A stretch of DNA of 64,000 nucleotides from Pseudarthrobacter psychrotolerans (GTDB taxonomy: Bacteria; Actinomycetota; Actinomycetes; Actinomycetales; Micrococcaceae): positions 3,410,001 through 3,474,000 of the forward strand of contig NZ_CP047898.1 in assembly GCF_009911795.1 (NCBI RefSeq). Reading direction: 5' to 3'. The translations under genes and the position numbers were made by a program. Each line of letters begins with the position of its first letter. Within the stretch, counting starts at the first letter, position 1. The notes under the pieces were generated by a model. It was not told where the DNA came from and did no database searches. It saw nothing but the letters and a program-made list of their open reading frames with translations. Positions 46,383-55,545 of the stretch are shown in pieces.

Positions 46383-46805
46383 TCAGGGCTGGTGCAGCTC
46401 TGCCATGACGTGGCCGTAGCCGGTGCGTACCATCTCGGCCAGGACTTCGCGGTCCACGTCGTCGAGCTTGCTGATGTAGAGACAGGCCGCTCCGGTCTTG
46501 TGCTTGCCGAGCCGCGGAAGCAGATGGCCGGCGTCGGGCCCGTACGTCAGCCCGTACAGAGCGAGGTTCGCCTTGCGCGGTGAGAAACCCACGGCAGCGG
46601 CATCCCCGTCGCGGCCGCTTTCGTACCGGTAGTGGTAGCTGCCGAATCCGACGATGGTTGGCCCCCACATGACTGCCTCCTGCCCCGTGATCCGGCGCAT
46701 GAGGTCCAGCAGTTCGAACCCGTCCTCGCGGCGTACCGGGTGCTCCACCGCCGCCAGGAAGTCCTCAACGGTACGGTCGGTGGGCTGGGTCTTGTTTTCC
46801 GTCAT
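46383..46805 (-). CDS. DUF1801 (YdhG-like) domain protein
   Basis: Protein of 140 residues. The family pattern is seen in VEDFLAAVEHPVRREDGFEL, MWGPTIVGFGSYHYRYESGR, VGFSPRKANLALYGL and LGKHKTGAACLYISKLDDVD. Small cytosolic fold of unknown function. It stands alone, convergent to rplI. Confidence 0.88.
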   Translation of the reverse strand: MTENKTQPTDRTVEDFLAAVEHPVRREDGFELLDLMRRITGQEAVMWGPTIVGFGSYHYRYESGRDGDAAAVGFSPRKANLALYGLTYGPDAGHLLPRLGKHKTGAACLYISKLDDVDREVLAEMVRTGYGHVMAELHQP

Positions 46806-47301
46806 GCCGGTAGTCTCGCACCCCGTGGCAGGCGTGGCAGGCGTGTCAGCCAGGCCGCTCCGAGTGACAGCTTGCGGCGGTGAGGCGGAATTCTTCCCCC
46901 GGGCGCCGCCGTCGTCCGTTCACGCAGGTGGACGTTTTCACGGGTCGCCGGCGCCAGGGACCACTCGCCCACGGAGGCCGAAATGCCACTCCGAACGGGC
47001 CCACTTTGGGCGATTTTGGCCGATCGACCTGAGATCAAATCAACTTTACCGCTGATCGCTGGGCTATTGCGTGGACATGATCGCGTCCGTGGATGGAAAG
47101 ATTCCGGACCGGATAACCCCAGTGTTTTCGCAAGGTCTGCAAGCCACACTATTCGCATTGGGGAACCGCGGCACGAAGCTGAGTCCACAGGGTAAGGAGT
47201 TTCCTCGTGATCATTCTTCACGCTGGCGAACGCCGTGCAATCGACGGCGAACCGGGGCCACAGGGCTACCCATCGGCCCCCAGCGAAACGGGCGCAGACT
47301 G
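46806..47301. other. Non-coding spacer before the multicopper oxidase gene
   Basis: Almost 500 bases. The reading frame of the oxidase is open back to 47071, but those residues have no conserved pattern. No convincing promoter, repeat or gene is recognised, apart from short GTGGCAGGC repeats at about 46823-46845. Confidence 0.4.
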
Positions 47302-49500
47302 ATGCCGGACGATTCTGCAAACGCCGGCCCGGTGTCCCGCCGCACGCTCTTGAGGTTGGGGGCAGCCGGGGGAGCCGGAGCCGCGCTGGTCGCCGCGCAG
47401 GGGTGGGGCGCCCCGTTTCTGGCTCAGAGGGGACTGCTCTCGGCCGACGGCGCTTTTGCCGCCACCTCGACAGCGCTCAGTGATGGGTTTTTCTACCTTG
47501 AGAAGTTCCCGACGAGTCCGCTGATCATCTCGCCGTTTACCGATCCCCTGCCGATCCCGAGGGCGCTCGCGCCGGTCCTGAAGTCGGCGTACAGCGCCTG
47601 GTCGAATCCGCCGGGACCCGGGACGGGCCAGCAGAACTCGCTGCGCAATGAGCGGCACCAGTGCTGGCCCGGTCAAATCGGCTATCCAGACCCGATCGTC
47701 TACAAGATCGACGTGCTGCTTCGGACCCACGCCTTCACCACGTCGCAGGTTCTGCCGATCGACGCAGACGGTAAGCCGACTGCCTCGTTCGACTCAGCCG
47801 GCACGACATATTCCCCGGGCACGGTGCGGACCTTGCCTCTCAGCACGATCTACGGTTTCAACGGCACCTTCCCCGGGCCGATGATCAACGCCGAATACGG
47901 CAAGCCGGCGCTCGTCCGCTTCGAGAACCACCTGGACGAGAACCCGCTCAACCTGGATCGCCAGGACTTCGGCTCGCCGGACTGGTCCTTCCTCACCCAC
48001 CTGCACAACGGCCACACCGCTCCCGAGAGCGATGGCAACCCGCATTATTCGATGGTTTCCGGGCCGAAGCACCCGGGCTTCTTGCCGCAACTGTGGGTGG
48101 ACAACCTGTACCTGAACTGGCCGGCTGGCGGCGACGACCGGGAGAAGCAGAGCTTCTTCTGGTTCCATGACCACACGATGGACCACACCGGCTCGAACGT
48201 CTACAAGGGCCTGGTCGGCCTGTACCCCATCTACGACCCGAAGAACGGGATGGACATGGGGGACGAGCGGCGGGGCCTCCGGCTGCCCGGCGTCCGCACT
48301 GACAACCCGGACGGGTCCTTCGACGTCAAATACGATATTCCGCTGGCCTTCTCCGACTTCCGCCTCGACGACGGCGACACGGTGCACAAGGACATCCACG
48401 ACGGGCTCGGCGAGTTCCCGGCCGCCAGGAACCCGGCCAAGCACCCCGAGTGGTGGGGCAAGACGTTCTACAAGCACTTTCCCAACCACGGCTTTGTGGG
48501 CGACATGTTCACGGTCAATGGCACGGCTTCCCCGGTGCTGGAAGTAAAGCGGCGCAAGTACCGCTTCCGGTTCCTTGACGCGTCAGTCTCGAGGATCTAC
48601 GAGTTCAAGCTGATGAGCTCGACGCTGGGCCCGAAGTCATCGGCGTCACTCGGCTATAAGGATGACGAGCTCGAAGGCCAGTACCGCATCGAGGACGGCC
48701 AGCAGTGCATTCAGTTCACCCAGATCGCCTCGGACGGGGGGCTCCTGCCGTTCCCGATCAAGCGGGACTCGTTCGAACTGTGGCCGGCCAAGCGGCGCGA
48801 GGTCATCGTCGACTTCACCAGGTACCAGGACGGCACGCCGACCACCAAGGGCGATGTCATCTACCTCACCAACGTCCTGAAGATGCCCAACGGGCGGATG
48901 TGGTCCAACTCGTCCCGCTTCTTCCCCGATCCGAACTACAAGGTGCCCATGCTGAAGTTCGTGATCGGCGACAACGCGCCCGACGACAGCCAGATCCCGG
49001 CGCCCCAAATGCCCCTGCGTCCGCTACCGCCGCTGCCGAACAACTGGCGGAACCTGCTGGACAACCGCCTGATCTTCGAAGTGAAGCGCGGCAGCTTGGG
49101 TGGCGAAACCGAATGGCTGATCAACGGTAAGCCCTTCGATCCGACGACGGTGCTGACGAGCCTGAAAAACAAAGCCGGAGCGACGCCGCCGGCCCGGCAA
49201 AAGAAGAACAGCTTCAACCTCTGGGAAATCCGTAACGGCGGCGGCGGCTGGGTGCACCCCTTCCACCTCCACATGGAGGAGCACCGCACCGTCATGCGCA
49301 ACGGCAAGGACGTGACTAGTGCGGGAAACCCCGGGCATCCCGACGACGTCTCCAAGGAAGACCTGGTGGCGCTCGACCCGGACGAATCGGTGATCATCTA
49401 CCGGGGATTCCGCGACTTCGTGGGACCGTACGTGGCGCACTGCCATAACCTGGCCCACGAGGACCACGCCATGATGTTCGGTTGGGAGATCACACCGTGA
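47302..49500 (+). CDS. Tat-secreted multicopper oxidase (CotA/bilirubin-oxidase-like)
   Basis: Large multicopper oxidase of 732 residues from ATG 47302. Twin-arginine signal SRRTLLRLGAAGGAGAALVA. All copper-site motifs are present: FLTHLHNGHTAPESDG, WFHDHTMDHTGSNVY, HPFHLHMEE (HPxHLH) and the C-terminal HCHNLAHEDHAMM (HCHxxxHxxxxM with the axial Met). The pattern is closest to spore-coat-laccase-type oxidases. It probably oxidises phenols, bilirubin-like compounds or metals outside the membrane. A membrane protein gene follows by 94 bases. Confidence 0.93.
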   Translation: MPDDSANAGPVSRRTLLRLGAAGGAGAALVAAQGWGAPFLAQRGLLSADGAFAATSTALSDGFFYLEKFPTSPLIISPFTDPLPIPRALAPVLKSAYSAWSNPPGPGTGQQNSLRNERHQCWPGQIGYPDPIVYKIDVLLRTHAFTTSQVLPIDADGKPTASFDSAGTTYSPGTVRTLPLSTIYGFNGTFPGPMINAEYGKPALVRFENHLDENPLNLDRQDFGSPDWSFLTHLHNGHTAPESDGNPHYSMVSGPKHPGFLPQLWVDNLYLNWPAGGDDREKQSFFWFHDHTMDHTGSNVYKGLVGLYPIYDPKNGMDMGDERRGLRLPGVRTDNPDGSFDVKYDIPLAFSDFRLDDGDTVHKDIHDGLGEFPAARNPAKHPEWWGKTFYKHFPNHGFVGDMFTVNGTASPVLEVKRRKYRFRFLDASVSRIYEFKLMSSTLGPKSSASLGYKDDELEGQYRIEDGQQCIQFTQIASDGGLLPFPIKRDSFELWPAKRREVIVDFTRYQDGTPTTKGDVIYLTNVLKMPNGRMWSNSSRFFPDPNYKVPMLKFVIGDNAPDDSQIPAPQMPLRPLPPLPNNWRNLLDNRLIFEVKRGSLGGETEWLINGKPFDPTTVLTSLKNKAGATPPARQKKNSFNLWEIRNGGGGWVHPFHLHMEEHRTVMRNGKDVTSAGNPGHPDDVSKEDLVALDPDESVIIYRGFRDFVGPYVAHCHNLAHEDHAMMFGWEITP

Positions 49501-49594
49501 CTGCCTCCCGCCTCCCCTGATGAACCAAGGGGCCGGGACTTTGTCGCACCAGACAGGACCCGGTTCCGACGACGGATATGCGAGGTAACGGGAG

Positions 49595-50719
49595 ATGTTC
49601 GAGAAGACCAAGCTCGGCAACTCCGTCAACGAGCGCAGCGGCGCGATCCCGGGCCCAGCCGTCCCGTGGCTGACGGTTCTATCGCTGGCTGTCGTGATGG
49701 CCTACGCTGACGGCTTCTGGATGATGACGCTGCGCGGTGCCGTCGGTGCCATTGAACGCACGCAGGAGCCATTCGCGAGCTGGTTGCTTGAGTCCACCCT
49801 GGTCCTGCCGGTTTTCGTCGTCGCGGTGCTCGGGGCCCTGGCGTTGGCGCTCCGTCTTTTCGGGCCGGTGCTTCGCCCGTCGAGCACGGTCCTGGCGGCG
49901 CTGCTGGTTGTTGCGGCCGGCACCGTTGTCGGCATCGCAGAAATTGCGGTCAGCTCGGCCTACGACTATGACCTGCAGTCACGTCAGCTTCAGCTGATGG
50001 ACTCGATGAGCCATACGTGCGCAAAGAGCTGCCTGGCGCTGCAACAGCAGGCGTCGCTCGGGCTCCAGGTGCACGCCGTGGCCTATGGCAGCGGGATACT
50101 CCTGGTCACCAACCTCGTCCTCGTCGGCTGGGCGGTGGCGATCCGGGGCGGCCGGCTGGACATCGGCAGGACCCGACGGCGAACGGCACGCGGCGGCCAG
50201 ATTGACCACCGGCGCCTGTTTCTCGCCACCGCACTGTTCGGCAGCGCTGCCATCCACGCCGCAGTCGTACCCGAGCATCTGAGCGAGTGGGCCGCAGCCG
50301 GTGCCTTCTTCATTATTCTTACGGCAGCACAGCTTGCCCTTGGACTCTTGTCCCTTGGACGGCGGCACGGCACCATGCTCCTGGCCGCAGCGGCAGTCTC
50401 GATCGTGCCACTGGCGCTGTGGATATATTCCCGCACAACCGGCCTGCCCTTCGGGCCCGCAGCCGGCGTACCCGAACCGGCAGGTCTGCCAGACTGGGCC
50501 GCCGGCGTACTGGAGCTAACCAGTCTGGTGGCCGCCGTTGTCCTGCTCCGCGACAACGGCCGGCCCCCCAGACGCCTTCCGGCGTCAGCCCACGTCCGCT
50601 CGCTCACGGTTGTGGCGGCGATCGCTGTCACAGTCCTGGGACTCGCCGGAACCGGCCCCGCCGGGTTCGACGACGCGGGAAGCCCCGCGGACGGTTCGGT
50701 GGATATTTCCCGGCATTGA
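49595..50719 (+). CDS. Polytopic membrane protein, unknown function
   Basis: Protein of 374 residues with about eight hydrophobic helices. Notable segments: VPWLTVLSLAVVMAYADGFW, a Cys-containing loop (DSMSHTCAKSCLALQQQAS), IHAAVVPEHLSEWAAAGAFF and LALWIYSRTTGLPFGPAAGV. The His/Glu-containing helices after HAAVVPEH could bind a cofactor or metal, which is a guess. The position after the multicopper oxidase suggests a related role. No named family is recognised. Confidence 0.75.
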   Translation: MFEKTKLGNSVNERSGAIPGPAVPWLTVLSLAVVMAYADGFWMMTLRGAVGAIERTQEPFASWLLESTLVLPVFVVAVLGALALALRLFGPVLRPSSTVLAALLVVAAGTVVGIAEIAVSSAYDYDLQSRQLQLMDSMSHTCAKSCLALQQQASLGLQVHAVAYGSGILLVTNLVLVGWAVAIRGGRLDIGRTRRRTARGGQIDHRRLFLATALFGSAAIHAAVVPEHLSEWAAAGAFFIILTAAQLALGLLSLGRRHGTMLLAAAAVSIVPLALWIYSRTTGLPFGPAAGVPEPAGLPDWAAGVLELTSLVAAVVLLRDNGRPPRRLPASAHVRSLTVVAAIAVTVLGLAGTGPAGFDDAGSPADGSVDISRH

Positions 50720-51239
50720 GACGCACCCAGGCACCCGGAATCTCCGTTCCCGGAGATTCCGCGTGCGATCCAGCGTGTGCTTCGAGAGGGTGGCCGGGTC
50801 TGCGCGGTTCAGCCGCCAGGTGCCGACGCCGAGGGCCGGCTCTAGCCGGATGTGTTCCCAAGCGCGCCAGATGTTCTCAGGACAGTGCCGTCAGGTCCGC
50901 GACGGACAGGATCTCGGCCTTTGAGGTTCGGACCTTCATCCCCGGAGGCGCTGCGCCCGAGGACCCCCTCACCGGGAGCTTCAACGCAGGCGCTGCACAG
51001 TGGCTGATCGGCAGCGGCCGTGCGCCGATTTCGTATACGGCCGCGCAGGGTACGGTGCCGGGCCGGGCGCGTCCACGTAGAAGCTCCCGGCGAAGTCGTC
51101 TGGGTGGGGGCAGTTCCACTACTTGCATCAGCGGCACGGTGGAGCTGTAGAGCCCGTGGAATAAACGCGGACAGTCGCTGGTTACCCAGGTACATGCAAA
51201 TACATGTAACGTAGGCTGTACCGAACCTCAGGAGTCCAA
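50720..51239. other. Intergenic region, possibly with decayed coding sequence
   Basis: About 520 bases with no gene I can support. On the minus strand a 86-codon frame (50877-51137) has a gene-like composition (MPLMQVVELPPPRRLRRELL at its start), but it resembles no known family and is interrupted at both ends. It may be a remnant or chance. Confidence 0.3.
51191..51208. promoter_or_regulatory. Candidate operator before the FMN reductase gene
   Basis: Perfect inverted repeat TACATG-CAAATA-CATGTA, AT-rich, 31 bases upstream of the GTG start. It has the dimensions of a small dimeric-repressor site. The cognate regulator is unknown. Confidence 0.4.
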
Positions 51240-51866
51240 GTGGAAACCCGCCGCATCACCGTACTGTCCGCCGGCCTGGGTGTGCCGTCCTCAAGCAGGC
51301 TGCTCGCCGACCAGCTCGCCGCTGCGGCGGAGCACCGCCTCGCCGATGCCGGTTTTGAGGTGACGGTTGAGATCGTTGAGCTCCGGGACCTCGCGGTGGA
51401 CATCGCCAACAACTTCGTCACCGGCTATGCGGCCCCGCGCCTGGCGGATGTCATTGCCGGTGTGGAGGCTTCCGATGGCATCATTGCCGTCAGTCCGGTG
51501 TTCAGCGCCTCCTACAGCGGCCTGTTCAAGTCCTTCATCGACGTCCTGGACCCCAAATCCCTGGAGGGGAAGGCTGTCCTGCTGGGCGCCACCGGCGGTA
51601 CGGACCGCCACCAGATGGTCCTTGAGTACGCAATGCGCCCGCTGTTCAGCTACCTGCGCACCCGGATGGCCGCAACGGCCGTTTTCGCCGGCCCCCAGGA
51701 CTGGGGAAACACGGACGACGGCGGGTCGCCCCTATCCTCGCGGATCGACCGTGCGGCGGCTGAGTTTGCCGCCCTCCTGGCGGGGGAGCAGTCCGCCCGC
51801 AAGCCGGCAGCCTTGGAGTCCTTGCCGTTCGAGCAGCTCCTGGCGGGCATCTCCGGCGGCCGCTAA
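51240..51866 (+). CDS. NAD(P)H-dependent FMN reductase (CE1759-like)
   Basis: Flavodoxin-like reductase of 208 residues with a GTG start. ITVLSAGLGVPSSSRLLADQ forms the phosphate-binding loop; SPVFSASYSGLFKSFIDVLD and LLGATGGTDRHQMVLEYAMR are typical of the family that supplies FMNH2 to LLM-type monooxygenases. No monooxygenase gene is adjacent. The candidate operator lies upstream. Confidence 0.88.
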   Translation: METRRITVLSAGLGVPSSSRLLADQLAAAAEHRLADAGFEVTVEIVELRDLAVDIANNFVTGYAAPRLADVIAGVEASDGIIAVSPVFSASYSGLFKSFIDVLDPKSLEGKAVLLGATGGTDRHQMVLEYAMRPLFSYLRTRMAATAVFAGPQDWGNTDDGGSPLSSRIDRAAAEFAALLAGEQSARKPAALESLPFEQLLAGISGGR

Positions 51867-51949
51867 GACTCGGCCGCCGGTGGCGGGCGCCGGGTTCCGG
51901 GCCGCCGCGGCTGCCGAACTATTCGGTCTCCCCGGTCGTTGACCGGAAC

Positions 51950-52309
51950 ATGAAGTGTCCTGTGGATTCAATTGACCTGATCATGAGCGAACGCAGCGGC
52001 GTTGAGATCGACTACTGCCCGCAGTGCCGGGGCGTTTGGCTGGACCGCGGTGAGCTGGACAAAATCATCGACCGCGCCAACGATGCCATGGGCGGCGGCG
52101 CTCCGACGCCGCAGCGCCCGGCGGCCGCGGCGCCTGCCCCGGTTCCGCCGCCGCTGTATCCGAACTTTGAACCCCGTCGCGACCAGCCCCGGATCGACGA
52201 GCCGCGCTACGACGACCGGAAGTATAACAAGCCCGGGCATGACCGCGACTACGACCGCCGGCGTCCCAAAAAGAAGGAAGGCTGGCTGGGGGACCTCTTC
52301 GACTTCTGA
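51950..52309 (+). CDS. Zinc-ribbon (TFIIB-type) protein
   Basis: Protein of 119 residues. N-terminal zinc ribbon: MKCPVD, then DYCPQCRGVWLDRGELDKII, with Cys pairs for one zinc. A Pro/Ala linker and a strongly charged Asp/Arg/Tyr-rich C-terminal part (DRDYDRRRPKKKEGWLGDLF) follow. Function unknown; this architecture is common in actinobacteria. Confidence 0.88.
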   Translation: MKCPVDSIDLIMSERSGVEIDYCPQCRGVWLDRGELDKIIDRANDAMGGGAPTPQRPAAAAPAPVPPPLYPNFEPRRDQPRIDEPRYDDRKYNKPGHDRDYDRRRPKKKEGWLGDLFDF

Positions 52310-52385
52310 CAGCCGGACGGCGCGCTGTGCCGCGGCTTAGTGCAGTGCGTGCACTGGGGGACCGGGAGCCCAGTGGTCCAGGAGC

Positions 52386-52958
52386 TTAGTCGTCCAGGAG
52401 GGCGATGAACTCGCGTGCCTGCTTCAGGGAAATGTCCGAGTGCCTGGTGAGGGCGGTGGCGGCGGCTTCGGTGTCGCCGCTGCGCGCAAGCGTGCGGATG
52501 CGGCCGTAGATCTCGTCGTTGAGCATGTTGCTGCTGACCTCTCGCGTCACGTCGCCCTTGCTGGCGATGGCGCGGTAACGGTAGGGGAACCGCTGGGGCG
52601 CGTCGTCGTCCTCCAGCTCTGCCTCCGCCGCTTCAGCCGCAGGACTGCGGTAGGCCTGCGGATGGGCGGCCATCGCCCCCACCGCGTCCCGGGATGCCCG
52701 CAGGCCGTCTCCTGTTGCCTCGTAGTACAGCTTGATGGCCGCCATCGCCTGTCCCTGGGCAATCAGCGCGTACAGCCTGCGGTGCTGGTCCTCAGAGAGC
52801 TTGGCGGCGGCCAGGCGGGCCGCCTCAACCGGATCCGGCGCGGGGGCGGTCCCGGCCTGCTTGACGGACGCCTGCCGCTTGCTGAGCGCCCGGGCCGCCA
52901 GCGCGACTCCGGCGGCCACGACCGCGAGGATAATAACGGGGATCACGAGCGATTCCAT
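52386..52958 (-). CDS. Membrane-anchored protein with L12-CTD-like repeats
   Basis: Protein of 190 residues. One N-terminal membrane helix (VIPVIILAVVAAGVALAARA), then a cytosolic part. Two segments look like the C-terminal domain of ribosomal protein L7/L12: AIKLYYEATGDGLRASRDAV and the C-terminal ATALTRHSDISLKQAREFIA. Known bacterial proteins combine a membrane helix with such a domain, without assigned function. The start overlaps nothing; 2 bases separate it from the next gene, which has the same layout. Confidence 0.75.
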   Translation of the reverse strand: MESLVIPVIILAVVAAGVALAARALSKRQASVKQAGTAPAPDPVEAARLAAAKLSEDQHRRLYALIAQGQAMAAIKLYYEATGDGLRASRDAVGAMAAHPQAYRSPAAEAAEAELEDDDAPQRFPYRYRAIASKGDVTREVSSNMLNDEIYGRIRTLARSGDTEAAATALTRHSDISLKQAREFIALLDD

Positions 52959-52960
52959 TT

Positions 52961-53416
52961 CTAAAGCCGATCTACATACTTTTTGGCTGTGGCCAGGTCC
53001 GTGCGGGTTGCCTGGCGGAGGAGTTTGATGGCCTGGATCTTGTGTCCGTCGTGGGCCATCGTCTGCAACTGCAGGGCCAGCTGAGGGTCCAGATGACCGC
53101 CGGGCAGCGCTGCATAGCCAAACTGGCCGGCACCCGCTCCGGATTGCCCGCGTTGTGCCGCCCGGGCATGGTCTTCCTGCTGCGACTGCTGCTGTTCGTT
53201 CTGGCTGGGCCTGGTGTTGGCTTCGAGGCGGGCACGCACCGCTGTTGCCACGCGCACCTGCTCGGCATAGTGCTCCGCAGAGCGCCTGGCCAGGTCCTGC
53301 TGGTACTTCTCGGCGTCGGAAGTCCCGGAATCACGCGGCCTGAGTGCCGTGGTGAATGACCAGATTATTGCCGCCAACACGCCGGCCGGCAGAAACACCA
53401 TCAGTACGTCGCCCAT
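52961..53416 (-). CDS. Membrane-anchored protein with L12-CTD-like domain
   Basis: Protein of 151 residues. N-terminal helix MVFLPAGVLAAIIWSFTTAL, a Gln/Arg-rich middle (NEQQQSQQEDHARAAQRGQS), and a C-terminal L7/L12-like motif (KIQAIKLLRQATRTDLATAK). It is the upstream member of a two-gene unit of related proteins. Function unknown. Confidence 0.75.
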   Translation of the reverse strand: MGDVLMVFLPAGVLAAIIWSFTTALRPRDSGTSDAEKYQQDLARRSAEHYAEQVRVATAVRARLEANTRPSQNEQQQSQQEDHARAAQRGQSGAGAGQFGYAALPGGHLDPQLALQLQTMAHDGHKIQAIKLLRQATRTDLATAKKYVDRL

Positions 53417-54105
53417 AGTCAGAGCTTATGCCAGATGCACGTTATCCACAGCACATTCCTGCCGTTGCATACAGTCGATTCGCTGTGACGTCAAAAAATT
53501 CCGGCAGGTGTGCGTCGCATCACCTTGGGGGCATGAATCGTAGGTTGAGGCGCCCGGAACGGCAGAACTTTCAACACCGCCGCGCCGCAAGCTGTGGATG
53601 AAGGTTAGGAAAAAAAGAATTTAGTCCACATCCTCGACGAACGTTTTCGCAGGTCAGGCGCCTGCACGTGGCAAAAGTTTTTTTGTTTCCACAGGTTCAC
53701 CCACAGGCTGTGCACAAGGTATGCCCATTAGTGCACAGGTTATCCACAGCCCTCCGGGCTTGTGGGCTTGGACGCTGGAGCGGTGGCGGCTACCGTTGCG
53801 GGATACCTGCTTTTGGGGCGCGATGACGCCGTCGCGGACATGTGCTGTCGCCGCAGTGGAGGCCTTAGGTCCGGCCGCTGGGGCACAATCTGTGGATAAC
53901 TTGCGGAACATGGGGATATCTCCCACCTGCATAGCGCAGACTCCAAGTTGCGCAGACTTCAATCGGGCCCGCCGGGCTTCATCGTCGGTGGCTGCTGATA
54001 GACCTGAACGTATGCCGTCCCGGGGAGGTCCCGCTGGATGGCAGCCGGCAGGTAAATGACTTACTCGCCGCATCTTGACGCGGCACACTATGGAGGACGG
54101 CAGCT
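53417..54105. promoter_or_regulatory. DnaA-box cluster upstream of dnaB
   Basis: Gene-free spacer of about 690 bases. Perfect DnaA boxes TTATCCACA at 53442-53450 and 53740-53748 and reverse TGTGGATAA at 53891-53899. Near matches: TGTGGATGA 53593, TAGTCCACA 53622, GTTTCCACA 53685, TCACCCACA 53697, TGTGCACAA 53709 and TGGGGATAT 53911. The ribosome binding site GGAGG (54092-54096) of dnaB lies at its end. DnaA control of dnaB or DnaA titration is inferred. Confidence 0.7.
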
Positions 54106-55487
54106 TTGTCAGTAACGCACCTGGACTCGATCGAGGGAACCCGCGGATCAGAAGGCAGCCGTAAGCCACCACAGGACATTCCCGCCGAGCAGTCCGTCCT
54201 CGGCGCCATGATGCTGTCCAAGGACGCTATCGCGGACGTTGTGGAAATCCTTCGCGGCCAGGACTTCTACCGCCCTGCGCACGAGACCATCTACGAGGCC
54301 ATCATCGACCTCTACGGCCGTGGCGAGCCTGCAGATGCCGTCACCGTCTCGGACGAACTGACCAAGCGCGCAGAGATCAACAGGATCGGCGGCCCCGCCT
54401 ACCTGCACGAGCTCATCCAGACTGTCCCCACGGCCGCCAATGCCGGCTACTACGCCGAGATCGTGGCAGAGCGCGCCATTCTGCGCCGTCTCGTTAACGC
54501 GGGCACCAAGATCGTCCAGCTGGGATACGGTTCCGACGGCGAGGTGGAGGACCTGGTTAACCAGGCGCAGGCCGAGGTTTACGCCGTGGCGGAGCGGCGC
54601 ACAGCAGAGGACTATGTGGTCCTCAAGGACGTCATGGAAGCCGCGGTGGACGAGATCGAAGCGTCCGGACACCGCGGGGAAGGCATGACCGGTGTGCCCA
54701 CCGGGTTCTACGAACTCGATGAACTCACCCACGGGCTGCACCCGGGCCAGATGATCGTCATCGCCGCCCGTCCGGCAGTCGGCAAGTCCACGTTTGCCCT
54801 GGACTTCGCCCGTTCGGCGGCCATCAAGAACAACTTGGCCACGGTCATGTTCTCGCTCGAAATGGGCCGGAACGAAATCGCCATGCGCCTGCTGTCCGCC
54901 GAAGCGACCATCGGCCTCCAGGACCTTCGCAAGGGCACCATCAAGGACGAGCAGTGGTCCAAGATCGCCACCACCATGGGCCGGATGAATGATGCCCCGC
55001 TCTTCATCGATGACAGCCCGAATATGTCGCTGATGGAAATCAGGGCAAAGTGCCGCCGCCTCAAGCAGCAGCATGACCTGAAGCTCGTGATCCTGGACTA
55101 CCTGCAGCTGATGAGCTCCGGCAAGAAAGTGGAGTCACGCCAGCAGGAAGTCTCCGAGTTCTCCCGTGCGCTCAAGCTGCTGGCCAAGGAACTCCAGGTC
55201 CCGGTCATCGCCCTGTCGCAGCTGAACCGTGGCTCCGAGCAGCGCCAGGACAAGCGGCCCATGGTCTCTGACCTCCGTGAATCCGGCTCCATCGAGCAGG
55301 ATGCGGACATGGTCATCCTGCTGCACCGCGAGGACGTCTATGACAAGGAATCCCCCGTGCGGGCGAGGCGGACATCCTCATCGCCAAGCACCGTAACGGC
55401 CCCACCAAGGACATTGTGGTGGCCTTCCAGGGTCACTACTCGCGCTTCGCCAACATGGCGGCCGACGCCGGAGGCAGCGGCTTCTAG
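54106..55487 (+). CDS. dnaB: Replicative DNA helicase DnaB (single-base frameshift)
   Basis: Hexameric helicase, about 460 residues once repaired. TTG start 54106, 9 bases after GGAGG. N-terminal domain (PPQDIPAEQSVLGAMMLSKD), then the RecA-like domain with Walker A ARPAVGKSTFALDFA and Walker B LVILDYLQLM. The frame breaks at the C run 55352-55356 after VYDKESP. One added base gives AGEADILIAKHRNGPTKDIV and ANMAADAGGSGF, the normal C-terminus, with stop at 55485-55487. Without repair the frame runs on to 55527 with an unrelated end. DnaB is essential, so a sequence error is likely. Confidence 0.94.
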
Positions 55488-55545
55488 GTCCGTCCCCGGC
55501 CGGGGCGGCTGGCTTGGCCCTGCCTGAGCAAGGCTTCCCGCCGGC

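Noticed and set aside
47071..47301. N-terminal extension of the multicopper oxidase
   Set aside because: The twin-arginine signal begins just after ATG 47302, and the extension has no conserved residues.
50287..51150. 287-codon frame overlapping the end of the membrane protein gene
   Set aside because: Out-of-frame reading of the upstream gene continuing into the spacer; Arg/Pro/Ser-rich, no motif.
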